Origin: a virus | IMG/VR virus record: IMGVR_UViG_3300036945_000367 | Location: 1 to 24,490 of that record | Length of the DNA: 24,490 nucleotides | Direction: 5' to 3' (one strand) | Part shown: positions 1 through 7,961 of the stretch, one piece after another | Layout: every line of letters begins with the position of its first letter | How positions within the stretch are numbered: position 1 is the stretch's first letter | Position numbers and translations under genes: made by a program | Notes under the pieces: model-generated | Database searches by the model: none | What the model was told of the DNA's origin: nothing | What the model saw: the letters and a program-made list of their open reading frames with translations, nothing else

Positions 1-30
1 TCAGTTTCACTGTCGAAACCAGTCAGGCCC
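1..30 (-). ncRNA. ssrA: tmRNA (ssrA), 5' end only, runs off the left edge
   Basis: Read on the minus strand from base 30 to base 1, the sequence begins GGGCCTGACTGGTTTCGACA. This fits the conserved tmRNA 5' end, which in bacteria reads roughly GGGGCTGA-nn-GGTTTCGAC. tmRNA rescues stalled ribosomes by acting as alanyl-tRNA and then as a short mRNA. Only 30 bases are present, so the tag reading frame and the 3' tRNA-like half lie outside the window and cannot be checked. It sits 25 bases downstream of the tRNA-Asn on the same strand, as expected for an RNA gene cluster. Some mycobacteriophages carry tmRNA genes, so a phage copy is plausible. The call rests on one conserved block. Confidence 0.65.
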
Positions 31-55
31 ATATTTAGTTGTTCTTTAATTATAG

Positions 56-127
56 CTCCCCTCCATGGATTCGAACCATGAACCTACGAGTTAACAGCTC
101 GTTGCTCTGCCGTTGAGCTAGAGAGGA
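56..127 (-). tRNA. tRNA-Asn (anticodon GUU)
   Basis: The minus strand folds into a complete 72-base cloverleaf. The acceptor stem is TCCTCTC with GAGGGGA, the D stem GCTC with GAGC, the anticodon stem ACGAG with CTCGT around loop CTGTTAA, and the T arm CATGG-TTCGAAT-CCATG. The anticodon GTT reads Asn codons and the discriminator base is G. The 3' CCA is not encoded, so it would have to be added after transcription. The gene probably shares a transcript with the tmRNA just downstream. Confidence 0.95.
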
Positions 128-145
128 TTGATTGTATCTGTATTC

Positions 146-151
146 TATACT
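146..151 (+). promoter_or_regulatory. -10 box TATACT of a probable leaderless promoter
   Basis: TATACT ends six bases before the ATG at 158, so the expected transcription start falls on the start codon. No ribosome binding site is visible for that gene. The minus-strand gene starting at 7514 has the same TATACT and the same six-base distance. No convincing -35 hexamer is visible. Confidence 0.45.
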
Positions 152-157
152 ATATTT

Positions 158-742
158 ATGGATCAAATTGAAATCATTAAAACTGTAAAGAACTTCTTAA
201 CTAAAGAAGAGATGCAGCTGTGGGTAGACTTTTGCGACTCTGCAGTTGAATCTAGGCAATCCGAGATGGCAATCTATGCCAACGGACTTAGGTATATCTT
301 TCAATTTGGAAAAGATAAGTGCGACACCCACTACGCGTCAAACACTGATCTAAGTGCCATACCGGAGCTTGAGTCCGAGTCCAGAGATCTATTTTCTCGG
401 ATCATCTCCACTAGCAAAGACTTATTCGAGGACAACTCAGAAATTTATATGACAGGATTCTGGGCTTCTAAGCAGCTACCTGGTTCCTACGTGGGGGAAC
501 ACGAAGATACAGACGAAGGGTTGAACGATCACTTTAAATATAGTGCTGTCTTGTATCTAAACACTTTAGCCACCACCGGGCAGCTGTTATTTACAGATCT
601 TGGGTTAACCATCAACCCCGAAGCCGGAGACTTAGTTATATTTAAATCACTGCCATCCGGAAAGCATAAAGTTGACCCGATCAATGAAGATAGATATACC
701 TTAGCCTTCTGGATGACAGAAGATGAAAATTATGCTATTTAG
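158..742 (+). CDS. 2OG-Fe(II) oxygenase, prolyl-hydroxylase-like, stand-alone
   Basis: This 194-residue protein has the signature of a 2-oxoglutarate/Fe(II) dioxygenase in a double-stranded beta-helix fold. The iron ligands would be H115 and D117 (HED motif) and H170, with R179 in DRYTLAFW binding 2-oxoglutarate. The sequence NPEAGDLVIF is the usual strand before the distal His. Unlike the oxygenases at 15.7-24.4 kb it lacks the Y-N-D-x-Y-E-G-G-E motif and has NTLATTGQLLF in that place, so it belongs to another subgroup. The frame is open back to a TTG at 128, but the ATG at 158 is preferred because it is the first Met and follows a -10 box at leaderless distance. It ends in an 8-base convergent overlap with the next gene. 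The substrate is unknown. Confidence 0.85.
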   Translation: MDQIEIIKTVKNFLTKEEMQLWVDFCDSAVESRQSEMAIYANGLRYIFQFGKDKCDTHYASNTDLSAIPELESESRDLFSRIISTSKDLFEDNSEIYMTGFWASKQLPGSYVGEHEDTDEGLNDHFKYSAVLYLNTLATTGQLLFTDLGLTINPEAGDLVIFKSLPSGKHKVDPINEDRYTLAFWMTEDENYAI

Positions 743-869
743 CTGTAACTAAGCGACGCTTCTGAGCGTCCCATACCTTTGGACGCTTCTTTACTGCCTT
801 ACCATTTTTGCGATCTGCACCAGAAGTGTTCTTAACTGGAGCCGCAGCTCCACCCTTGCCTTTTGCCAT
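735..869 (-). CDS. Small basic phage protein, 44 residues
   Basis: An ATG at 869 follows a strong ribosome binding site (AAGGAGAGAA) and opens a 44-codon frame ending in TAG. The product starts MAKGKGGAAAPVKN and has 14 Lys/Arg against 2 Asp. It has no recognisable domain. Such short basic proteins are common in phages and may bind nucleic acid, but the sequence alone does not show this. The 3' end overlaps the convergent oxygenase gene by 8 bases. I rate it real because of the strong binding site and because it fills an otherwise empty interval. Confidence 0.6.
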   Translation of the reverse strand: MAKGKGGAAAPVKNTSGADRKNGKAVKKRPKVWDAQKRRLVTAK

Positions 870-887
870 TTTCTCTCCTTGTTTTGA

Positions 888-1127
888 TTAAATATCTATG
901 CCGCGATTTGTTGCACGCCAAGTAGACGGCGAGTGGTTTGCTTCAACCGCCTCTTTGTGGGTAGGGTCCTCGTATAGCCTAATGACATGGATGCAGGGGT
1001 CTCCGCCATCTTCGAATTCGGCATCTTCCGGCTCTGACGTAGGCAGTCCATCATGGGTGTTACATACGGCTGGGCCGCACCAACCCATAGTTATACCGTG
1101 GGTTAACCACTCTTCAAAATCTTGCAT
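888..1127 (-). CDS. Conserved hypothetical phage protein (GWCGPAVCxTHDG type)
   Basis: This 79-residue acidic protein contains HGITMGWCGPAVCNTHDG followed by an acidic stretch (residues 31-43) and DPCIHVIRLYED. The overall pattern resembles a small protein family that I recognise from actinobacteriophages and that has no known function. Three cysteines (17, 22, 45) and nearby histidines could bind a metal, but that is a guess. The opposite strand has an open frame of almost the same length, which I regard as a shadow. No clear ribosome binding site precedes the ATG at 1127. A terminator hairpin lies immediately upstream on the same strand, so the gene is either read through from the holin-like gene or has its own start. 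Confidence 0.7.
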   Translation of the reverse strand: MQDFEEWLTHGITMGWCGPAVCNTHDGLPTSEPEDAEFEDGGDPCIHVIRLYEDPTHKEAVEANHSPSTWRATNRGIDI

Positions 1128-1130
1128 ACA

Positions 1131-1170
1131 TAAATAATAACCCCCACTGGACAGGACGTCAAGCGGGGGC
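1131..1170 (-). terminator. Rho-independent terminator
   Basis: On the minus strand CCCCCGCT pairs with AGTGGGGG (bases 1141-1169) around a 13-base loop that can itself pair GAC with GTC. It is followed by TTATTATTTA. It lies 17 bases past the stop of the holin-like gene and directly before the 79-residue gene, so it would end or attenuate transcription between them. Confidence 0.75.
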
Positions 1171-1186
1171 TGTTATTGATTTAGGT

Positions 1187-1462
1187 TTATAGGCCAGTTT
1201 CTTCAGGCGAAGCTGTCTCAGACTTCTTACCCTTACCAGCTTGACCGCCGAATGCAGAGTTGATCTCGTCAACATCTAGCTTTCCGTCAATCATGTAGGC
1301 GCGTGACAGGTTCTCTGCAACGTCCATTACACCGATAAATGCAGCCATAGCGCCTGCTTGCCAGAGTTCAACTCCAGCGATCGAACCACCAGCAAAAGTA
1401 CCACTTACGCGAAGGATAATTAGTGCTGCAGTTCTTCTAAATACTTCAGGAAATACTCCCAT
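1187..1462 (-). CDS. Holin-like small membrane protein
   Basis: This 91-residue protein has two hydrophobic stretches, about residues 12-31 (AALIILRVSGTFAGGSIAGV) and 34-49 (WQAGAMAAFIGVMDVA). A charged C-terminal half (GKLDVDEINSAFG, then a Lys/Glu-rich tail) follows. Size, two short membrane segments and a hydrophilic tail fit a phage holin, which makes holes in the inner membrane so that endolysin can reach the wall. The wording LWQAG..A.IG and DG.L...EIN.AFG is like putative holins annotated in actinobacteriophages, but I cannot confirm this by search. No endolysin is in the window. The ATG is preceded by TAGGAG at good spacing. A promoter-like box lies about 50 bases upstream and a terminator lies just downstream, so it may be its own transcription unit. 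Confidence 0.6.
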   Translation of the reverse strand: MGVFPEVFRRTAALIILRVSGTFAGGSIAGVELWQAGAMAAFIGVMDVAENLSRAYMIDGKLDVDEINSAFGGQAGKGKKSETASPEETGL

Positions 1463-1509
1463 TTTAGCTCCTAGGATAGATGCGATTAATATGCTTCTCT
1501 CCCAAGCAG

Positions 1510-1523
1510 TTCAATTGTACCAC
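1510..1523 (-). promoter_or_regulatory. Promoter-like box GTGGTACAATTGAA
   Basis: The minus strand carries GTGGTACAATTGAA right after the whiB stop codon. Its core GGTACAATT is identical to the core of the box at 7550 and one base from the box at 24393. TACAAT would be the -10 element, giving a start near 1507 and a leader of about 45 bases for the holin-like gene. This supports a common phage promoter type. Confidence 0.4.
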
Positions 1524-1850
1524 TTACCAGAGGTTAGGAGTAGGAGCCTTCCTTTTTAAGGTGATATTGGTTCTCTTTCTGAGCGACTCCCGCTGCGATT
1601 CGGTAGTGCCACCCCAGATACCAATCTCTGCGTTTTTAAGCGCATACTCCAGGCACTGCATAGCTAGGGGGCAGCCGGCACACACTCGTTTAGCCTCTGA
1701 TAAATTTGAATATTTAGATACAACTTTATTCGGACCAACTTCAAGTTCCTGGGGGAAAAACAGTTCAGGATCGACATCAGAGCAAGCTGGAGTATTGTCT
1801 CCAATAAATTGAGGAATTGACAGATCTCTAATACCTACCCGTTGTGTCAT
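1524..1850 (-). CDS. WhiB-family iron-sulfur transcription regulator
   Basis: This 108-residue protein has the WhiB layout: C23, C57, C60 and C66 (CAGCPLAMQC) are four cysteines placed to hold a [4Fe-4S] cluster. They are followed by the turn GIWGGTTESQR (residues 77-87) and a basic tail RKRTNITLKRK. WhiB-like proteins are found in Actinobacteria and their phages, where they bind the main sigma factor and DNA and respond to redox or nitric oxide. Phage copies such as WhiBTM4 can block host WhiB2. The ATG lies three bases after the fmdB stop, with the binding site GAGGAT inside the end of that gene, so the two are probably translationally coupled. It may control phage or host promoters. Confidence 0.92.
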   Translation of the reverse strand: MTQRVGIRDLSIPQFIGDNTPACSDVDPELFFPQELEVGPNKVVSKYSNLSEAKRVCAGCPLAMQCLEYALKNAEIGIWGGTTESQRESLRKRTNITLKRKAPTPNLW

Positions 1851-1853
1851 TAA

Positions 1854-2039
1854 TTATCCTCGTTTTGCGCTGAACCCAGTTCCGTTAAACGTGATGGGCG
1901 GTGTACCGAATATACGTAATAGCTTACCGTTACACTCAGCCTCTGCGCAAGTCGATCTAGTAGCTTCTTCTGACATTCCACGTTTTTCTGAGAACGTGTG
2001 CTCAGGGTTCTCTGAGCATTTATATTCGTACGTAGGCAA
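1854..2039 (-). CDS. FmdB-like zinc-ribbon protein
   Basis: This 61-residue protein begins MPTYEYKC, the standard opening of FmdB-type putative regulatory zinc ribbons, and continues to IFGTPPITFNGTGF, also typical. C31 and C36 form the second knuckle. The first knuckle has only C8, with H13 nearby in place of a second Cys. The start is a TTG at 2039: it is the only start that gives the conserved N-terminus, and it is preceded by GGGAGAG. The gene is the first of a minus-strand pair with whiB and is divergent from phoH. Members of this family are mostly uncharacterised; a role in gene regulation is assumed from the zinc ribbon. Confidence 0.8.
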   Translation of the reverse strand: MPTYEYKCSENPEHTFSEKRGMSEEATRSTCAEAECNGKLLRIFGTPPITFNGTGFSAKRG

Positions 2040-2062
2040 GGCATCTCTCCCGAACTGGTAGC

Positions 2063-2086
2063 ATTGATATTATAAATTGTATCAAT
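2063..2086. promoter_or_regulatory. Divergent promoter region with palindrome ATTGATA-N10-TATCAAT
   Basis: A perfect 7-bp inverted repeat with a 10-base AT-rich spacer sits between fmdB (minus) and phoH (plus). On the minus strand it contains two -10-like hexamers, TACAAT (2081-2076) and TATAAT (2074-2069). On the plus strand TATTAT (2068-2073) is a weaker candidate. The symmetry suggests an operator covering both promoters, though AT-rich promoters can be symmetric by chance. Confidence 0.45.
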
Positions 2087-2100
2087 AGGAGAGAGCGCCA

Positions 2101-3399
2101 GTGGCAACTACCTACATCCTCGACACCAGTGTATTACTGTCTAGCCCAAAATCTATATTTTCTTTCGAGGAGCACGAAGTTGTTCTCCCGTTAATAGTCA
2201 TAAAAGAGCTAGAGACTAAAAGAAATGATCCAGAGATTGGATATCTAGCCAGACAGGCACTCCGTTCTTTAGAAGAGCTTAGACAATCTAAAGGTGACTT
2301 AAAAACTGGTGTTGTAGTCAATGCCGACAGTGGCACTTTACGAGTAGAGGTTAGCCCGGGAGATAGATCCCTATTGCCAGAAACTTTGAGAGACAGCTAT
2401 TCTCACGACACTGCAATACTTTCTGTAGCAGCTACCTTGTCTAGTAGCGGGCAGAAAGTTGTACTAGTAAGTAAAGATCTTCCAATGCGGCTTTTAGCCT
2501 CAACGGCAGTTAATATTGTTGCAGAAGACTACAGAGCCGACATTTTGCCAGACTCCGGATACACTGGATTGGTTCAGGTCCAAGTGACCAAAGAAGTTTT
2601 GGACTCTTTATACGAAAATAAAACACTAAGAACTAGTTCCGTGAGCGAGGAACTAAAAGATGTTCCAGTTCATACGGGAGTTATTCTGAAATCCGGTAGA
2701 TCATCAGCTATTGCCAGAATTACCACTAGCGGCTCAGTTGAATTGATTCCGCAAGATCTTGAAGCTTTTGGGGTTCGCGGTAGATCTGCAGAGCAGAGAA
2801 TTGCTCTAGCTCACCTACTAGACCACTCTATTGGCGTGGTTTCCATGAGCGGAAGCGGCGGAACCGGAAAAAGCATGCTGGCTTTAGCAGCTGGCCTAGA
2901 TTCCGTCTTAGAGCAGCGGACTCACAAAAAGATAGTTGTGTTTAGGCCACTGTTTGCAGTTGGTGGTCAGGAGCTTGGCTTCTTGCCGGGTAGCGAAGCC
3001 GAGAAGATGAACCCTTGGGCTGCGGCTGTTTATGATGCACTAAGCGCTTTTGCGTCTAAAAATGCCATTGAAGACGTTATGGATCGAGGAATTATTGAGG
3101 TTCTACCATTAACTCACATTCGTGGTAGAACTTTCACTGACACAATCATAATTGTCGATGAAGCTCAGAACCTAGAGCGCAATGTACTACTCACCGCTCT
3201 AAGTAGGACAGGTGATAATACTCGCGTCTTTATAAGCAGTGACGTTGCTCAGAGAGATAACCTGCGCGTGGGTCGCCACGATGGCATTGCCTCAGTGGTA
3301 GAGAAGCTTAAGGGAGAAGAGCTATTCGCTCACATAAAGCTGACCAGATCTGAGCGCAGTAGAGTAGCAGAGATGGTAACCAGACTACTCGACGAGTAG
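2101..3399 (+). CDS. phoH: PhoH2-type protein: PIN nuclease domain fused to PhoH ATPase
   Basis: The 432-residue protein has an N-terminal PIN domain (about residues 4-135; D8 in YILDTSVLL, E37 in VIKELE, and DTAIL near 100) and a C-terminal PhoH-type P-loop ATPase. Walker A is GSGGTGKS at 251-258 and Walker B is IIIVDEAQN with D353 and E354. This PIN-PhoH arrangement (PhoH2) is known from mycobacteria, where it has RNA helicase and ribonuclease activity. PhoH genes are also very common in phages, where their benefit is unsettled. The GTG start follows AGGAGAGAG. It is a single-gene unit between the divergent promoter region and a terminator shared with the nrd operon. The length agrees with the two-domain family, so it seems intact. 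Confidence 0.93.
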   Translation: MATTYILDTSVLLSSPKSIFSFEEHEVVLPLIVIKELETKRNDPEIGYLARQALRSLEELRQSKGDLKTGVVVNADSGTLRVEVSPGDRSLLPETLRDSYSHDTAILSVAATLSSSGQKVVLVSKDLPMRLLASTAVNIVAEDYRADILPDSGYTGLVQVQVTKEVLDSLYENKTLRTSSVSEELKDVPVHTGVILKSGRSSAIARITTSGSVELIPQDLEAFGVRGRSAEQRIALAHLLDHSIGVVSMSGSGGTGKSMLALAAGLDSVLEQRTHKKIVVFRPLFAVGGQELGFLPGSEAEKMNPWAAAVYDALSAFASKNAIEDVMDRGIIEVLPLTHIRGRTFTDTIIIVDEAQNLERNVLLTALSRTGDNTRVFISSDVAQRDNLRVGRHDGIASVVEKLKGEELFAHIKLTRSERSRVAEMVTRLLDE

Positions 3400-3411
3400 C
3401 CCCCAACGAGA

Positions 3412-3440
3412 AAACCCCCTCTTTCGAGGGGGTTTCTTTT
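3412..3440. terminator. Bidirectional rho-independent terminator between phoH and the nrd operon
   Basis: AAACCCCCTC (3412-3421) pairs perfectly with GAGGGGGTTT (3426-3435) around loop TTTC. On the plus strand it is followed by CTTTTT; on the minus strand by TTTTCTCG. It sits 12 bases after the phoH stop and directly past the stop of the Cys-rich peptide gene, so it ends both converging transcripts. Confidence 0.9.
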
Positions 3441-3490
3441 TAGTTGTCCTTACCGCACGGGCAGGTTCCACCGCATTTGCAGCCGTCCAT
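3440..3490 (-). CDS. Cys-rich 16-residue peptide, metallothionein-like
   Basis: The frame encodes MDGCKCGGTCPCGKDN. Four of 16 residues are cysteines in the pattern CxCxxxCxC (positions 4, 6, 10, 12), which resembles the CxC clusters of metallothioneins. The ATG is preceded by an almost ideal ribosome binding site, AAGGAGGAATC, placed right after the nrdF stop (gap of 9 bases), and the stop codon abuts the shared terminator. It would thus be the last gene of the nrd operon. A role in binding Cu, Zn or Fe is inferred only from the cysteine spacing. Four thiols can hold at most one or two metal ions, so it may work as an oligomer or as a metal shuttle. The gene is too short for statistical support; the start signals are the main evidence. 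Confidence 0.55.
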   Translation of the reverse strand: MDGCKCGGTCPCGKDN

Positions 3491-3499
3491 GATTCCTCC

Positions 3500-6530
<3,031 letters not shown>

Positions 6531-6558
<28 letters not shown>

Positions 6559-6947
6559 AGTAGGTCGAGCCTCTCTTTTACTTGTTCTACGTCGTCTGGT
6601 GTTCCCATAATTTCAACGCGATACAGCAAAGGTACACCAGTTTTTGCTGAAATCATTTCGGCAGCCCGACAATAGTGGTCACCAAAATTTGTATTGCCCA
6701 TTCCGACAACACCGCGTAGCAGCTCTCTGTTGGCCTTAAAATTTAAAAACTTCTTGACCTGAACAGGGATTGTAGTTCCCTCATTGCCACCACCATAAGT
6801 GGGGACTACGAGTATGTACTCTTTTGTAGCCATAAGAGGCTCGTCACCGTTCCACCGGATAGGTATCCTGTGGTTTGGTAGGTCTAACTTCTCTACAAAC
6901 CTGTGCGTATTGTTAGAGACATTAGAAAAATATACAATGTCATACAC
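6531..6947 (-). CDS. nrdI: NrdI flavodoxin-like protein
   Basis: NrdI is a small flavoprotein that makes the oxidant needed to assemble the dimanganese-tyrosyl radical of NrdF. The 138-residue protein starts [17 protein letters not shown], where [10 protein letters not shown] forms the FMN phosphate loop. It continues with VVPTYGGG and [16 protein letters not shown], the other flavin loops of the family. The start is a GTG at 6947, two bases after the nrdH stop; an ATG four bases later is out of frame. No clear ribosome binding site is seen, so coupling with nrdH is likely. The gene order H-I-E-F is the classical one. Confidence 0.95.
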
Positions 6948-6949
6948 TT

Positions 6950-7168
6950 TTACGCAAGTGCAGATAGCTTGTCTGGGCGGAAACCGCTCCAGTGCTCATC
7001 ACCAGCAATCACAACGGGGGCAGCCTGGTACCCCAAAGACTTTACAAGTTCCATAGCCGCGACATCTTCGCTCAAATCTACAACCTCGAAAAATACATCC
7101 TTGTTTGTCAAGTATTTCTTAGTGCTTTCGCATTGAACACAAGCAGGAAGGGTGTACACAGTTACCAT
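6950..7168 (-). CDS. nrdH: NrdH glutaredoxin-like redoxin
   Basis: NrdH is the electron donor of class Ib reductase and is itself reduced by thioredoxin reductase. This 72-residue protein has the redox pair C10/C13 in CVQC, the cis-Pro region APVV and the ending WSGFRPDKL, all family signatures. It is the first gene of the nrd operon. The ATG follows GAAAGGT at about nine bases. The roughly 80-base leader in front of it folds into a hairpin and also contains a 9-base segment complementary to the bases directly before the ATG, described separately. The phage does not encode a thioredoxin reductase here, so host reductant is assumed. Confidence 0.95.
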   Translation of the reverse strand: MVTVYTLPACVQCESTKKYLTNKDVFFEVVDLSEDVAAMELVKSLGYQAAPVVIAGDEHWSGFRPDKLSALA

Positions 7169-7240
7169 TTTATTGGTACCTTTCGATGTTTAGACGAGAA
7201 ATCCTGACGCTTATCGACCAATAAATTGATCACGTCAGGA
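7169..7240 (-). promoter_or_regulatory. Structured leader of the nrd operon
   Basis: In minus-strand RNA, TCCTGACG (7240-7233) pairs with CGTCAGGA (7209-7202), and inside it GATCAA pairs with TTGGTC around loop TTTA. The segment TTTATTGGT (7225-7217), part of this inner hairpin, is also the exact complement of ACCAATAAA (7177-7169), which lies between the ribosome binding site and the ATG of nrdH. The two pairings exclude each other, which could control translation. No known riboswitch class is recognised and no clear NrdR box is seen. Confidence 0.4.
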
Positions 7241-7254
7241 CTGATTGGATAACC

Positions 7255-7260
7255 AGTATA
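7255..7260 (-). promoter_or_regulatory. -10 box TATACT upstream of nrdH
   Basis: Minus-strand TTCTATACTGG contains TATACT at 7260-7255, the same hexamer as at 146 and 7526. It would start transcription near 7248 and give a leader of about 80 bases before nrdH. No good -35 is seen. Confidence 0.4.
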
Positions 7261-7283
7261 GAACAAAATCTAGTAGTTGATTT

Positions 7284-7514
7284 TTATTCTTCTGCTAAGA
7301 ATAGCGATTCAACGATCTCTTTGCAAATTGGGCAGACTGGAAACTTTTTTGGGTCCCTACTCGGGATAAATAGTTCGCCGCAGAGAGCCAAGACCGGTTT
7401 ACCCATGACGTACCCTTCGGTCACTGACACTGATTCAGCATAGTGAGCGTACTTAGGTACTGCCGTATTTGCAGTTAGCTTCTCTGTAGAAGTGTCTTCA
7501 AGAGCAATGTTCAT
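7284..7514 (-). CDS. DUF3039-type zinc-binding protein
   Basis: This 76-residue protein ends with LALCGELFIPSRDPKKFPVC, then PICKEIVESLF, the pattern of the actinobacterial DUF3039 family. H24, C45, C61 and C64 form a probable H-C-CxxC zinc site. The function of the family is unknown. The open frame extends upstream to 7724, but that extension runs into the plus-strand promoter and tail gene and has no family resemblance, so the ATG at 7514 is preferred. That ATG lies six bases after a TATACT box, suggesting a leaderless mRNA. It lies upstream of nrdH on the same strand with a 115-base gap. Its presence supports an actinobacterial host. Confidence 0.8.
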   Translation of the reverse strand: MNIALEDTSTEKLTANTAVPKYAHYAESVSVTEGYVMGKPVLALCGELFIPSRDPKKFPVCPICKEIVESLFLAEE

Positions 7515-7520
7515 GCTCTT

Positions 7521-7526
7521 AGTATA
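7521..7526 (-). promoter_or_regulatory. -10 box TATACT of a probable leaderless promoter
   Basis: Minus-strand TATACT ends six bases before the ATG at 7514 of the DUF3039 gene, the same layout as at 146-158. The expected start of transcription is at or next to the start codon, and no ribosome binding site is visible. Confidence 0.45.
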
Positions 7527-7549
7527 GGGCTTATCAATTATCTGGCGGT

Positions 7550-7569
7550 GCGGTACAATTAAAGGGACT
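7550..7569 (+). promoter_or_regulatory. Promoter-like box in front of the tail-gene module
   Basis: GCGGTACAATTAAAGGGACT matches the box at 24393 in 18 of 20 positions. TACAAT is a good -10 element. Each copy stands before a plus-strand gene that begins a block, at 30 (here) and 28 (24393) bases past the box. It would drive the tail genes from 7599 to the terminator at 15610. No clear -35 is seen, so the wider box may be read by a modified or phage-specific initiation system. Confidence 0.6.
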
Positions 7570-7598
7570 CCAGCCCTCTCCCGTCGAAATGAGTTAAG

Positions 7599-7961
7599 TT
7601 GAGCTCCCCCGCAGGTCTTTACAATATAATCGCCGATCAAGGTTCGACACTTTCGCGCGTGATTTATTACAAAGATCCAGCTAAAAAGCCTATTAAGTTC
7701 AACGGATACACCGCCCGAATGCAAGTCAGACCCTCTGTCGAGAGTTCTAACATTATTTTGGAACTAACAACCGAAAATGGCGGAATAGAGCTCGGAGCTA
7801 CGGACGGAAGCATAGCCCTGTACGCGGAAGATAGCACAATGATAGCTATCCCCGAGGGTATCTACGTATACGACTTAGAGCTTATTGCCCCATCAGCAGA
7901 GCTTTTTGTCTACAAAATTCTTCAAGGCAATTTCGCAGTTAGGTCGGAGGTGACCAGATAG
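7599..7961 (+). CDS. Phage tail-associated beta-rich protein
   Basis: This 120-residue protein contains IADQGSTLSRVIYYKD, FNGYTARMQVRP, GGIELGATDGSI, YVYDLELIAPSA and ILQGNFAVRSEVTR. This series is like small proteins near tail or baseplate genes in many phages (QGxTxxRxxxxKD, GYTARMQIR, YDLEL, GxxxxxxEVTR). They are probably all-beta virion parts; the exact place is not known. The start appears to be TTG at 7599, because an ATG at 7589 is in another frame and closes at once; a binding site is not obvious. The stop overlaps the GTG of the next gene by one base (TAGTG). It is the first gene after the promoter-like box. Confidence 0.65.
   Translation: MSSPAGLYNIIADQGSTLSRVIYYKDPAKKPIKFNGYTARMQVRPSVESSNIILELTTENGGIELGATDGSIALYAEDSTMIAIPEGIYVYDLELIAPSAELFVYKILQGNFAVRSEVTR

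Noticed and set aside
131-147. Minus-strand TACAAT and TAGAAT as promoter of the tRNA-tmRNA genes
   Set aside because: TACAAT would start transcription inside the tRNA; TAGAAT is possible but overlaps the plus-strand -10, has no -35, and cannot be told from AT-rich chance.
898-1137. Plus-strand 79-codon frame opposite the conserved small protein
   Set aside because: The minus frame has conserved-looking motifs (GWCGPAVCNTHDG); the plus frame has none and all neighbours here are on the minus strand.
1480-1812. Plus-strand 110-codon frame over whiB
   Set aside because: It is the shadow of a clear WhiB protein with four cysteines in place.
7515-7724. N-terminal extension of the DUF3039 frame
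   Set aside because: It would run across the plus-strand promoter box and the start of the tail gene, and the family-like part begins at the ATG at 7514 behind a -10 box.
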